DNA of 64,000 nt from contig JBBMOA010000009.1 of the NCBI GenBank assembly GCA_037954235.1, positions 27,046,626 through 27,110,625 of the forward strand, written 5' to 3'. Both the position numbers and the translations under genes were made by a program. The notes under the pieces are model-generated. The model was not told the origin of the DNA and made no database searches. It worked only from the letters and a program-made list of their open reading frames with translations. This stretch comes from Aulostomus chinensis. Its lineage: Eukaryota > Chordata > Actinopteri > Syngnathiformes > Aulostomidae. This document shows positions 34,262 through 46,698 of the stretch, piece by piece (position 1 is the stretch's first letter; each line of letters starts with the position of its first letter).

Positions 34262-37200
34262 ATGGAGCAGAGAATGAGTTCTGAGGCTTGGAGTTGCTCG
34301 GAGGTGTTCCGACAGCTGAGGAGGGAGATGTACGGAGAGCAGCGGGCCGCTCACTCCAACATATTCATCATCCTGGGAGCTTCTGTGAGTACCGTGTCAG
34401 CCCATCATTACTGAACATGTCTTTTATTCTCAGTTCATATGACAGTCCTAACAGCTGAACAAACATGTGGAGCTTATCTCAGGCACCTTTGTCATACAAA
34501 GCTTTATCTGAGATGTCATAAACTCTCCTCTACCTGCTGTACATTCCTGTAGACATTTTGAGGTGACTCGGGTCCAACAGAGTTGACACGCAGCCCCGGA
34601 ACAATCAGACAACTCAGTGTCCAGCATTTCAGTGCTGATCAGAGAATAAAAGCTGTGGAATGAGCCCACGTCGACTGAAATGTGCTGCATCTACCTTTCC
34701 CTTTGTCAAGCAGTGACAGAGGGTCATGTTGCAAAAACTCTTGGCCTTGAGCGTTTCAACTTTTAGCTTTAATCTGTCATTATTGTTAGTAAGTATATAT
34801 ATATATATATATTATAAATTTTTTGGAAAATGCTCCTAAAGGTTCAGAGACCTGCGAGGGAAAAGTGTCCAAAGTTCTTTGAGCGTGCGGTTGCTTTTTA
34901 ATCTCTGGTTACTCAACAGACCTCCGCATCAGTTTACCTTCTCTTTGGACTCTTGGCTGATTCATAATAGACACAGAGAGTTTTAATCAGAAGTGGTTAA
35001 TAATAAATTTCCTTGTTCATATTTGATAATGCACACAGGGGGATCTCGCTAAAAAGAAGATCTATCCAACTTTATGGTGAGTAAAGAATGACTTCAGGTA
35101 TAAAAGACTAAGAGTTGCTGGTATTTGGTCCCCTGGTCTCATGACTTCCTTCTCCAGGTGTTTATTCAGGGACGGCCTCCTCCCAGATGACACCTACTTT
35201 GTAGGTTTTGCCCGGTCTGACCTGACAGTGGAGGACATCAAGACAGCATGCGTACCTCACATGAAGGTAGAACATCACTTTTTCTTCTTTGCAGACAACA
35301 GGAGGACGTTGGTGACTGTTGGTGTCCATGTCACTCAGGTTACTTCTGCAGAGAGCGCCTGTCTGTCTGCCTTCTTCCAGAAGAACTCTTACCTGAGAGG
35401 CAACTATGATGACGGCAGCTCCTTCAACAAGCTCAACGCTCATCTCTCATCTCTGCCTGGAGGAGCTGAAGCCAACAGAGTCTTCTACATGGCTCTGCCA
35501 CCATCCGTCTACCACAGCGTCAGCACAAATATCGGAGCCCACTGCATGAGCTGCAAGTCCGTGTCTGTTATAGGTAAAGCACATAAGGAGAAAGTGTACT
35601 CCCTGTTTGACCTCCGTATGTTTGCAGCAGAGGTTGGAACAGGGTCATTGTTGAAAAGCCCTTTGGCCATGACCTCCAGAGTTCACAGGACCTGTCAGCC
35701 CACCTGTCCTCGCTGTTCACCGAGAACCAGATCTACCGCATAGACCACTACCTGGGCAAAGAGATGGTGCAGAACCTCATGGTGCTCAGGTAGCGAGCTT
35801 TATCAACACATTCTCAAGGATTTTACCGCTGTTATAAAACCACATCATGTCTGAGGTGAGGCTTCTTCTTCTCTTCCTTCCTGAGTTGCTATACACAATT
35901 CCTTTTTTGTAACTTCTGCTTAGGAGTTCAACATTTTCTATCAGTCAGGAGTATTTCACTGAAACTAACAAGTCAGTGTTCATGAAACCCAGTGTTGGAT
36001 GTTGTGCAGGGCAAGAAGTGACTGCCTTTAAACCTTCTCAACTTTAAAATCCTGTCGTACCGACACACGTGAGGCAACAGTCTCCCCCGTGGCCTTAAAA
36101 TACTCACATGGTTTTGATATTCCAACCTTGTCGTGTACATTTGCTGAAACAAATTTGAGTTTAATATTTTTATCATTATTGAGCACAAGCATGAGAGGGG
36201 GAAAAATGCAATTCAATAAAAGACAAATTTATATTTCTCAAACTAAAATTGAACAGTTTTTCAGGTCAGCAAGTCAGATGACATCTCATCTTTCAGCAAG
36301 GCGTCAATTTAGGCTGCAGCCACCATCTTAGGTACAAGTGTTGTTTCCGACACCTTCCGTGCGCCTCATACGTGTGTGTGGTGTTTTCACACCATGTGGG
36401 CTGACACAGGATTTCTGTCTGTTTCGGTTTTTTGGTCTTTGCCTGGTCTTGAACTCTAGATTTTGCTGGCTTTCATTCTCTCCCCTAGATTTGGCAATCG
36501 CATCTTTGGACCTATATGGAACAGGAACAATGTGGCCTGTGTGGTGCTCACCTTCAAAGAGCCTTTCGGCACTCAGGGACGGGGAGGATACTTTGATGAC
36601 TTTGGGATCATCCGGTGAATCACATTCAGATGAATGTCGAAATATCTGGATACAGTGTGTCATTATCTCGTCCTGATCGTGGCTCTTTCCTATTCTTGAA
36701 GAGATGTGATGCAAAACCATCTCCTCCAGATGCTCTGCTTGGTTGCCATGGAGAAACCTGCCTCCACTAGTCCTGATGATGTTAGGAATGAGAAGGTGAA
36801 GGTGCTGAAGTGTATCGCTCCTGTTGCTGTGTCAGATGTGGTGCTGGGCCAGTATGTGGGGGACCCTGAGGGGGCCGGCGATTCCAAGTTGGGTTACCTT
36901 GATGACCCCACCGTACCAGAAGGCTCACGCACACCTACTTTTGCCGCCGCGGTGCTCTACGTCCGGAATGAAAGATGGGATGGTGAGGAAATCTGTTTTC
37001 CAGCTTCTTCTCACTCTTTTTACATCTGGATAGTGGATTTCTTGTAATTGTTGTTTTCTTCATCAGGAGTTCCGTTCATTCTGCGCTGTGGTAAAGCCCT
37101 GAATGAGCAGAAGGCAGAAGTGCGTCTGCAGTTCACTGACGTGCCGGGCGACATCTTTGGGAAGGGCTGTCAGAGGAATGAGCTGGTGATGCGGGTGCAG

Positions 37201-38403
37201 CCAGACGAAGCGATTTATCTGAAGATAATGACCAAGAGGCCTGGAGCCTACTTCAGCCCGGAGGTGACAGAGCTGGACCTCACTTACAAGAGTCGATACA
37301 AGGCAGGTGCACAAGTGTGAAAAATCATGACGTTTTAGGGGATTATCTCTTGGTTTCAAAACACCTATTACAGTCTCTGTTTCATCAGTTTCATCTTTTA
37401 GCACCCAGCATTGCGGCCTAAATAAGCATGTATGTGCGGGTTAACAGCTGCCTTCTTCTCCTGCTAGAATGTGAAACTCCCAGATGCCTATGAGAGACTG
37501 ATACTGGATGTCTTCTGTGGAAACCAGATGCACTTTGTCTGTAGGTGAGTGTCACTGCCTCTGCTGAGGAGTTCATGATGTTGGTGGCATTTAATTAGCT
37601 AACTCTCACAAAACTTGTTCGATGGGTCCAGTAGAGGCCAAGGAAGAACCCATTTCATTTAGGGGCAGGTTAGTTATAGCACCACCTGGCAGCAACAGCA
37701 AATGACATGTCATGACGGCTGAGATTTTTGTAAACAGGTTTGGCATTGCAAGGTGGCCAATTTTGATATTTCACCAAAAAACAGGAAACTGTTGAACTGG
37801 ACTCCGCATTGCCAGATCTTTTCTAAACTTTCAGTGTTTGATGAGAGTCCCGGCTTGAGGACGCTGTAGTGATGGGTTAGGGTAAGGTTAGGTATGATAG
37901 CTCCAGTTAGTGGTTACAGGAGGTAAGCCTGGTGCAACCAGTTTACATCAGAGTAACAGCAACATATCATGTGCTCTCTATCACCACCTAGTGGATGCAG
38001 GAAGTACTTTTTGCACCACAGTTTATGCATTAATTTGCTCCTCATGCAAAATTCAAATACTATAAGGTTTCACCTCGCTCTCGATTTCTGGAAGAGCTGC
38101 AGTGAGGGCCCTCTCATGACCGTCCCGTTTCTCTCCCAGTGATGAGTTGCGAGAGGCCTGGAAGATCTTCACCCCCCTCCTTCACCAAATAGATATGGAG
38201 AAGTTACAGCCCATTCCCTACACATCTGGAAGGTAAGTGGTGGGTGTCTGCGTCATACAAGTAGAAATAAATCAAACAACATGTTCTTTACGCTTCTCTG
38301 TTGTGTGCACAGTCGCGGCCCGAGTGAGGCAGACGAGCTTGTGAGGAGGGCTGGGTTCCGCTATGAGGGAACATACAAGTGGGTGCGACCCAGCACAGCA
38401 TGA
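34262..38403 (+). CDS. g6pd: Glucose-6-phosphate 1-dehydrogenase
   Basis: Cytosolic enzyme that oxidises glucose 6-phosphate and reduces NADP+, the entry step of the pentose phosphate pathway. Exons: 34262-34384, 35039-35076, 35158-35266, 35339-35556, 35631-35789, 36489-36614, 36702-36982, 37067-37302, 37468-37544, 38140-38232, 38313-38403. They give 516 residues; human has 515. The coenzyme motif GASGDLAKK spans residues 39-47. The substrate-site peptide RIDHYLGKE is at 199-207, with the catalytic histidine as H202. EKPFG and the C-terminal YEGTYKW are also intact. Intron 8 uses a GC donor (AAG|GCAGGT). Exon 4 ends at a weak GTCCGT donor, chosen because it yields CMSCKGWNR, the family length. 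Intron 3 is only 72 bases, in frame and stop-free. TLWCLFRD replaces the usual WWLFRD. The first in-frame ATG was taken as the start. Confidence 0.95.
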
Positions 38404-38446
38404 TGCTGTTCGTCACGCTAACATACACACGATATTGTTTACAAAT

Positions 38447-38452
38447 AATAAA
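38447..38452 (+). terminator. g6pd: Poly(A) signal, g6pd
   Basis: AATAAA 44 bases after the stop codon. Further copies near 38558 and 38594 could give longer ends. Confidence 0.6.
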
Positions 38453-39956
38453 GTTTACTGCAATCCTCCACCTCTGCATCATTTGATTTTTTTTTTTTTT
38501 CAGCATGTAATGAAAAAAAAACAGCATGTATTCTCAATCATTCAAGAATTAGTTTGGAAATAAAAATGTTCACCTGTAAATGAAACATTTCAAATAAATA
38601 ATCGTCCTCTTCTCCACCTGCACATTTCTGGTTGTTTTTTTTTACCGCCGCGCTCACGCCTAACGCCCGTCGGCCTTCACACATCAGCAGCTTGTAGAGT
38701 AGAAAATCTTCCTCCATGATTGTCTCTCGTCACATGCAATGACCTTTATATTGCTGATGGATGTGAGTATTTACACGCAAGGTCACTGGAATGTGAGGAA
38801 TATGAGTTTGTTCTCTGCTACCACCAGGCCAGTGTTTGTAGTCATCACTAGAACATGTTGCCACTGACACAAACAAAACTACAACAGCACCTAGTGTTGA
38901 CACTAGCGGGGCTTGTTGGTCTGGTGGCTCTAACAATCACACCCAGTCGCCATGGAGACGTGTGCTGCTTCAGGTAAGCGTGACTGTCAGGTAGGTGCCA
39001 AAAATGATTGATGCTGACATTAATATTGCATTTAGTAACTGATCCCCCACAGTGCATGCATGACTTTTCCCTTTGCTTTTTAATCTGTTAGGTGATTCTC
39101 CTTCGCCTTTACCTGACTGACGCCGTCTTCTGTCTCTTTACCAGGGGCGTGGCCTCGTGAGGAACCTGGCATCTACAAACACTAACTCGTACACACAACT
39201 ACGACACAACCACCAGAAACAGACCACTCAGTGATCCCTGCAGCACTCGGAGCTGTGGGAAGTTACATGTTTGAGCAGCTTTCTCCCTGAGATGACAGTA
39301 TTTGTCCTTTCGTGTCCTATTTTTCCAGACTGTTTGCAGCAATGATGTCACGGTTTGCGTGGTAACGGAAAGCTGCGTTCACACCAACAATAGCGTTACT
39401 TTTGTATCATTAATGTCCAATCAAACACAAAGAAATCAAAAATAAATATTGGAAAGAAAAACCATCAGCGCTGCAATCAAAGAGTTGTACAAGTGCAAGT
39501 CAAATAAATGTGTGATTTAAAAAGAATTAATGCAAATACAAAGTCTTGGGAATCCAAAAGTGCTTGCTGTTGAGCCATGTGGGCGGGACTTTAGCGCAAA
39601 CATGTAAGACGTCCCCATTGGCCAGTCTTGATTTGACTGACAGTTTGGCTCAAGAGCGATCCATGTCTTGCATGTTGAGCTTTAGTTCTGCTCACAGAAC
39701 TCCAGTTTTGGATGCACAAACAAAAACGTATTATGAATGATCTATTATAGATCATTATCTTTTTGATCACAAATGTATTTGACTTGCAATAGATGTCAAA
39801 CGTATTGAATTGATTGCACTGTTTCACAAATGTTGAAGATGAATCTGTTTTGTTTTATTTCACTTTTTCACAACTGATGACGACAAAAGAAAACATGTAG
39901 CTGCTCTTAATTCATCGCTGACATCCTGCTGCCAATAAAGGAGACAGGTCAGCTCT
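38453..39956. other. DNA between the convergent g6pd and cerk 3' ends
   Basis: No gene, SINE or RNA gene is recognised. The DNA is AT-leaning with several AATAAA hexamers on the plus strand that would stop g6pd readthrough. Confidence 0.45.
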
Positions 39957-39962
39957 TTTATT
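39957..39962 (-). terminator. cerk: Poly(A) signal, cerk
   Basis: TTTATT on the plus strand reads AATAAA on the minus strand, about 345 bases past the cerk stop codon. Confidence 0.5.
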
Positions 39963-40307
39963 GTATTTCTTTTACTTTTAGTCCCGTTTTAGACACTCAA
40001 GTGATCATAAATACAGTTTACAGGGCAAAATCTTCACACACACACACACACTGTAAACAGATTCAGGTCACATCAGTTCATTGTGCAGAAAAAAGTGTAC
40101 TTCAGATCATTGTAACCTTTGTATTAAAAGTCTGCGCACGCACACACACACACACGCACACACACACCCTAGAATAAATAGTCTTCTTGGGCTGCTGGTA
40201 CCTGAAATATGAGAAACATCTTGGCTATCGCAGGTCACTGTCAGCCTGTTCACACAATCATTGTTGTCTCATCACCCCAGAGGCACTCTTCTCTGCAGGC
40301 TGCCTTG

Positions 40308-41333
40308 TCACTCATCCTCACCGTATCTGAGCATGGAGGCTCCATCTTCGATACCCCGGGCGTACAAACGCACCAACTGGCCATGAATTCTGTCAGAAGA
40401 AGCAAAAACAATTCACATTCAGTGACAGTGAACACCAGGATAACCCCAAACACAAGATACTTGGCTTTGCTTTCTTACCTGCAGAGGATGTCGGTGACAG
40501 ACAGAATTTCTCCATCGCAGTTCCACACCGATGCAGCAGGAGCTTTGCTGCAGCACAGACCACAGAGGAACGGAGCGGCTGCTTTCTGTTTATGTGTCAT
40601 TTCCTGCCGCGTGTCTCTCTCTGCCAGGTGCTGCTGAGATCCATTCTTGTTTATAGTTTCCACATGAGTTCTGTCCTCTTCGTCTATCACATCAACCGGC
40701 CCTGCAATCTCCTCATCCGCTTCCTCCTCTTTGCAGGGAGAGAGAGCAAAGCGGACGGCCTTCACTCGGTGGACCTCCACAAATGGCAGGTCAAACTAAG
40801 AGAAGGGGGATGATGGGGTCAGGCGGGGTTTAAACATGCTGGTTTTGCCTTTTTATGTGAAAGTGCTCAGACCTGGTCCTGTGTGCTGGTGTGCCTATAG
40901 AGGAATTTGAGGAAGCCCAGCGGGTGAGTGTCCCATACTAGGATAAGGTCCCCTGTTCCATCTGCCAGGTGTGCTGAGGGCGAGAGACCAAGAGGACTCC
41001 TGGGACATGAGCTGGACATACATGTCAGAGAGACACACCTGAACCTGCCCTCCACACTCACCCACTCCTCTGCAGAGACAAAGAGAGAAGAGATGCTAAT
41101 TTGGAGGGGAAAGTAGGAAAAAAATAAAAGCCTCAGAGTGAGTTATAATGCTGCTGACAGAGACTGTAAATATGTGATAAACATGCTGAAACATGTAAAC
41201 CACAAACTTTTAACGTGTGTCTTTGTTACCTTCGGAGTCGCCAGAGAGCTGGCTGAGGTGGGAGCTGTACAGCGAGCCTGAATCCGAAGAGTGGGGGAAA
41301 AGTCTTTCTGTGCTCCTGGAGCACACACTGCAC

Positions 41334-41380
<47 letters not shown>

Positions 41381-44300
41381 GTGTTTTAACTCTGTCTGTG
41401 ACACAACAAGATACTTGACTTTGGCTTCCATTCACAGGAAGTTCCTAAACCATTAGCTGACAGCCAGAGGCCGCTGCCTCAGATGAAGACGAAGGCATTG
41501 GAGACTGACGAGAGACCGTGGCTCACCTTTCAACTAGATCATGTTCCCATGGTTCCGCCTACCCTCCTTAAGGTGCATCCAACACCTGAGTATCCACTGC
41601 AGGTGGGTGCAGTCACAATGTCACTAGCGGTTTTACTGGTACTTGAATAATAATGATGCTTCTCTCTCCGACACTGCCTCCCCTTCACATTTAAATAATT
41701 TAAGGTTAAATTTGTCCTCATCCTTGCATAGTTTAAACTGGGATGAGGAAAAACAGAAAGGCTGGAGATTTATTTCATGTTCTAAATGGTCTGCAATTTA
41801 ATGAGTGTCATTTTCAGTAGGTGGTGTGTTACCCTGAGAGGCAGCGTGTTTTGTCTCTGGGGCTGGAGAGCAGCGGGTCTGCTGGTAGATACTGAACTAC
41901 GCCTGCGTAGCTCCTGTTGCTCAGATACACCATTGTGCCTGGAAAAAAAGGAACTGCAATTTAGAGACCGGGTCAAACCACTACTACAACAACCACATGC
42001 ATGTGATTTTTTTACATGAAGGATCAATGGCTTATTGTAAGAGCTAAAAATAGGAAATAAATTCAGTTTCGTCTTTGTAAAAGAAATGAATCATCTGTGT
42101 GTACCAGAATAGTCATATCTGAGAGGTCCCATCCAGCGGTGTTTTTCACTCTCAGCCAGTACGTCACCATAGAAGCCATAACCCAACAGAGACACGGAGT
42201 AGCACACAAGGGCTGAAGCATGATGCACTGAGCACACATCCAATGGCTGAGAGTCTCCTGCAGGGTGTTATGGGAGATGAAGATGTTTCACAACCAAACA
42301 GAGCGATGCGGGTGATTTATGGTGCTCATTTCCCAAAATATTAAAGAAAAACAACAAAAATAGTGCCGTGATTCAGCTGCATCCTCACCAATGATGATGT
42401 GCAAAGCTGAAGTAACAGGGTCGATCACTCCCACGGTGGCGTAACACACACAATCAGTAGAGCCTACAGAAGCAACAGGATGCATGTGAGTGCACGCGTG
42501 TGTGCGTGAGTGTGTGTCACAGGTGTAAATCTGACTCCACTGGCTCATGAATGGTTACTGAGTGGTTACCTGCAGGGATGATGCCGATATGAAGCGGACA
42601 AGGCTGTAAATTTACACCGGGATCATTCTCACAAAGGCCTGCCTCTTGTTGCGTCCGCCCAATCACACCATGCAGTATTTCGCTGAACATGCCATCTCCA
42701 CCCACACACACCACACTGTCGCAGGCAAACACAAGAGTTTCTGTCAGCACAGCGCCTCGCTGCTCGCTTGTTTGGACGCTCTCAAACTCATACAAAGCTC
42801 GTACCCGTCAAAGCCTGTCAGATCTTTCTTCAGGAGGTGGTCTCTCGCCTGGTTTGCCCGCTCAGTTACTAAACAAAAAAGAACGCCAGTCAGACGTAGC
42901 GATTCAATACAATAACCACATGAAATAAAACTCTCATCAAGGGACATTTGAGTTTCTAACCTATTATGTGGGAGCTGATGCCGGCCAGCTCAAACAGAGG
43001 GGCGACCAGCGAGTGGTAGATGTGTCTTCCTTTCCCTTTTCCTCCAAAGGGGTTGATGAACACCAACAATCTCTGAGGGCGCAGCGGACCTGAGGAAGAT
43101 GCACGAGGGTCATGAGAGAAATCCACAGCAAATAATGATAATAATATCCACTGGTTTACTCGTCCATCCTTACTGTGAGTTTTGAGAGCTGTTTTCAGAT
43201 GTTTGGTCCACTGGTCTCTAAGGACCCGACTCGGGCAGCTGAACTGGGTCGAGCCAAGTATCCATAGCAACCCATGGGACCCCCTGCTGCTGCTACGCTT
43301 GACGTAGAAAACTGGAAGGGAATCACAGGGAATCTATCGGAGTTGCACTCCAATTTCATTGCATCTGACCATACAATGTCAACAAAGGCATTCTATTCTA
43401 TTCTAGGATGTGAACCAATGCTGTAAAACCAGAATATCGACGGTATCAGCGCAAGACTCAGATGATTGATAGAAGCTCTCGCCAAATGACTTCATGTCGT
43501 GCTCATCAAGCTCCGTGTTGCCAGGTGAATCTTTGCAGTCACCCAAGAGAAGCTCAAGCGTCTCAGCGGCAATTTATTAGAAATTAATCAGCACTCAGGC
43601 AAATCATAAATATACCAAAAGGTTTCAGTATTGGAGGAAAAAAAACATCGCACGGAGCCTGAGAAAGCAGTAGCAACAACTTCCTGTCAGGTTCTCACTC
43701 AAAGCAGAGCTGAAGAAGTTTCTGACTACAAGTTCTCAAGTGGGTCGGCTAAAAAGCAGCACAAATTCTCTAAAAACAAAACAAAAACAACAACAACAAA
43801 AAAACATCAGGTCCAGGGGATTTATTGTTGCGTCAAGTTTTAAGCTTGGGTTCTCTTTCCTAGAGATGATCAGATTCATATTTCCACGATATTACAGGCC
43901 GACTGATCTGAGGAATGTATTTCCAGAAGTCATGAGCATGACCAGGCTGTTCAGATGCGTAGAGCTGTCCAGGAGGATGTCTTCAGGGCATCACTCATAA
44001 GTTAGCGGTTGATTCCCCTCTGAATTCACGGTTTCTATTTTTCGTTTTTTGCCTTTTTACGTTGTTTATATGTATCTTACGTACATTTTTATCACCTCAT
44101 ATTACATAATTACCATCTCCTGATGCTCAACTTATTCGCTGTCCCGTTGCTACGGTGACACCTGTAACCTCCCCGTCTGTGGCACTAAACTTAGCTTCTA
44201 GTATTTATTATAAATGGCGGCAAATGATTGTGTTTCTGCTTTGATTTATTACTTTTTCATGTTAAGGTTTGTCAAGTATTTTCGGGTTCTGGTTTTAACT

Positions 44301-45519
44301 TTTTCGTATATGTGTATATTTGGTTATGTTTTCAGTGCATTCTTTTCCCGTCAGCAGGGTCATGGAGACATAAATCACAATATGTAATGCTTCAGATGTG
44401 CTTTTTCTTTGAGAGATCTCTGAATATGGACTCAGACTGGACCAGAACCAGAGCTTCTCACAGGAGAACCCACCTGTGAAGTCTTTGTCCGTGTCCTCAA
44501 CAGTCTTCTGGGGAAGGATCTCCACTCGACCGTCCTCCACCCCGACCACCTCTGCCACCGACACCGAGGCTGAAACCAAGCACACACGACAGACGCTGAT
44601 CCTTTAACCCCTCGAGGACTGACAACCTTCTTCTCGTCTACCTGTTACAGAGTAATTAAGGGCTCCATCTCATTCGTCTGGTCCAGCGTCAGGGCTCTCA
44701 CTGGACGCTGACACGTCTGCACACATCCACAGATGTTGACAGCTGGATTTGTTTTCCTGCTTTGGGTTGAGGTTCATTTTCAAAAAGTGCTTCTTTATCA
44801 TAGATTGCTAATATGACAAGTGAAAAGGGCTCGCAGCATGCACGTTACACACTGATATCTGTGTTGTGTGCTATTCCAACAGATACACACTTTCTCTGTC
44901 TGCATGTGTGTGAGGGGGAGAGGGAGGAAATCATCTGGGCCTCTGAGTGCTGAGACAGTAGTTGGAGGACAACCCCTGTGGAACTGTCCTGTTCCCGGAG
45001 GTGTGTGACTTCTCCTCCCCAGCCTGTGTTGCCAGTAAGCATCAGAAGTTGTAAGTCGTGTTTAAGCTGTTCAACTTGTTCTGCGTGTTGCCTCGCCGAC
45101 CCACTCCCTCACCCCAACAGTCCACAGGAACACCTGAGATGGGGTAAAGATTTTTGCTGTTCCTGGTGTTACCTGGGCAACAAAAAAACCAAAACCCCTC
45201 CTGCTCAGTCCTGTTCCTAACAGCTTAGCCATGGCAGGGAATTTTTCAGCAATTATTTCCCTCAGACAATTTAACTACTATTTGAGCAATAATAATAAAA
45301 AAAGTTGACGTCATGACAACTTGTGTTGGAGCTGCTGCTGTGAGTGCGACACTAAGAACAACTGGTGGTGTTTAGACAGTGCGAGTTCCACCTACTTGTT
45401 TTCTTATCGCGATTCTTCTTATCTAACTCGGTCCAGTGGAACTTCCAGCCCGTCAGAACGGCGCGGTATCTTTTATTGCCGACCCACAAACTTGACTCCA
45501 GCCTCAGGTCTGCCTCCAT
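40308..45519 (-). CDS. cerk: Ceramide kinase
   Basis: Lipid kinase that makes ceramide 1-phosphate, Ca2+-dependent and membrane-bound. Exons in order of reading: 45396-45519, 44474-44569, 43174-43311, 42961-43089, 42805-42868, 42570-42715, 42389-42463, 42105-42257, 41833-41938, 41230-41333, 40873-41069, 40479-40795, 40308-40389. They give 576 residues; human has 537. An N-terminal PH-like domain comes first (SSLWVGNKRYRAVL at residues 9-22). The diacylglycerol-kinase-type catalytic domain follows, with LLVFINPFGGKGKG and VCVGGDGMFSE (GGDG at 189-192). The family's CxxxCxxC motif is at C341, C345 and C348. A calmodulin-binding-like FLKFLYRHTSTQDQ precedes an acidic stretch that is longer than in human. 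The end is HGQLVRLYARGIE. Exon 10 must use the upstream of two acceptors to keep the cysteine motif. The start codon is the first ATG before SSLWV. Confidence 0.93.
41336..41373 (-). repeat. cerk: TG microsatellite abutting a cerk acceptor
   Basis: On the minus strand, about 19 TG units run directly into TAG|GTGCAG, the acceptor of cerk exon 10. There is no separate pyrimidine tract. Confidence 0.9.
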
Positions 45520-46698
45520 CGGGGTTCAAAGGCGCTTGCAGCGTTGCTCTTTTCTCCAGAAACGTATTGACTCACCCTCGACATCCAGCTTGTGCCTCCC
45601 CAGAGCAGCAGCGGGGTGCCTCATCTCGCCATCAGTCAACAACAACGCTTATCTCAAACTTTCCATCTTCATCTGGGAGACGAAGAAGACGCAATTACGA
45701 CATTATTCGCCTGACAAGACGAGACTCCGCCTGACACAGCAGGGGTTTCTAAAAATACGTCAACGACAGTCCCTCCCTCCCCGCAACAAGTGCGCCACAC
45801 AGCAGCCACGCGATTGGATCCCTGCATGGACCTGAAGTTTACTGGAGTGTTTGGAAAGTTTGATTGATGGATAGATCGACAGACAGATTGATTGACTGAA
45901 ATGTTTATTTTCAAGATGCAAAGATGAAGAAACAACAAAGAAAATAAATATTTCAAACAACAAAAGCCAGTCAAACAAAACATTTACATGCAAGAATATG
46001 ATATTGATGTTACTGTAGCGCACTAATACGCATTAATGGATTTATACTTTTGTTTTTATATACACTTACATTTATTCTTTGAATATATATCACATACAAC
46101 ATTTTATATTGTAAACATGTTACAAACACATCTGCAATGAGTCATTTAGAAACGATGGCTTTTGGGGTCCAGTGATTGAGGACGCTGGATGCTTTTTCCC
46201 CTGATATATTAACGTGTATTGATTAAACTGAACAGGATCAACACGTTCCTTTTTCGTGATTTTTGATAAGAAAAAAACAAAGTCGTGATGGCCTTCACGG
46301 ATGTGGGTGTGGTGGGGTAGAATGAACGTGTAATAAAATGTCTTTTCTTGTTACAGAACGTATTTATGTCATTACTTCCATAAAGTAAGCGTGTTGATTT
46401 AATAAAATACATCAAGGTGAATGGGATTTTCAAAATAAAGGTAATTCGTGGTTTTCTGCATGCGACACAAACTGCACTCCCGGGTCAAAAGTTTTACATT
46501 GAAGTTCCAGACAGAAATAACTTCCGGTATTAAGACGTGCTCCTTCCTCCCCTGTTTCCTTGCTAGCCAGTTGATTTAGCTAACTAGCTAGCGACACAGG
46601 CCGGCCTGACCTCTCAGAGGAACTATTATGAATTGATAGATCAGAATTGTTTCGTCGAGTATCGGTTCTCTGTTCCAAACACCGAGACGTTTAACACA
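45520..46698. promoter_or_regulatory. Shared 5' region of cerk and naa10
   Basis: The two start codons face away from each other across 1.2 kb. The cerk side is CpG-richer (45440-45700). The naa10 side has an ETS-type ACTTCCGGT at 46520 and a cluster of GCTAGC/TAGCTAAC repeats at 46563-46592. No TATA box is evident on either side. It may be a bidirectional promoter or two separate ones; this is inference. Confidence 0.45.
46520..46528 (+). promoter_or_regulatory. naa10: ETS-family site upstream of naa10
   Basis: ACTTCCGGT matches the GABP/ETS consensus common at TATA-less housekeeping promoters. It lies 170 bases before the naa10 start codon. Confidence 0.45.

Noticed and set aside
41230..41327. 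cerk exon 10 starting at 41327
   Set aside because: It is in frame, but it breaks the CxxxCxxC motif. The start at 41333 keeps it, so that was chosen for the model and the other is recorded as a possible variant.
44228..44479. A gene on the plus strand opposite cerk
   Set aside because: It is low-complexity and hydrophobic by chance. The minus-strand exon 44474-44569 fits ceramide kinase in phase.
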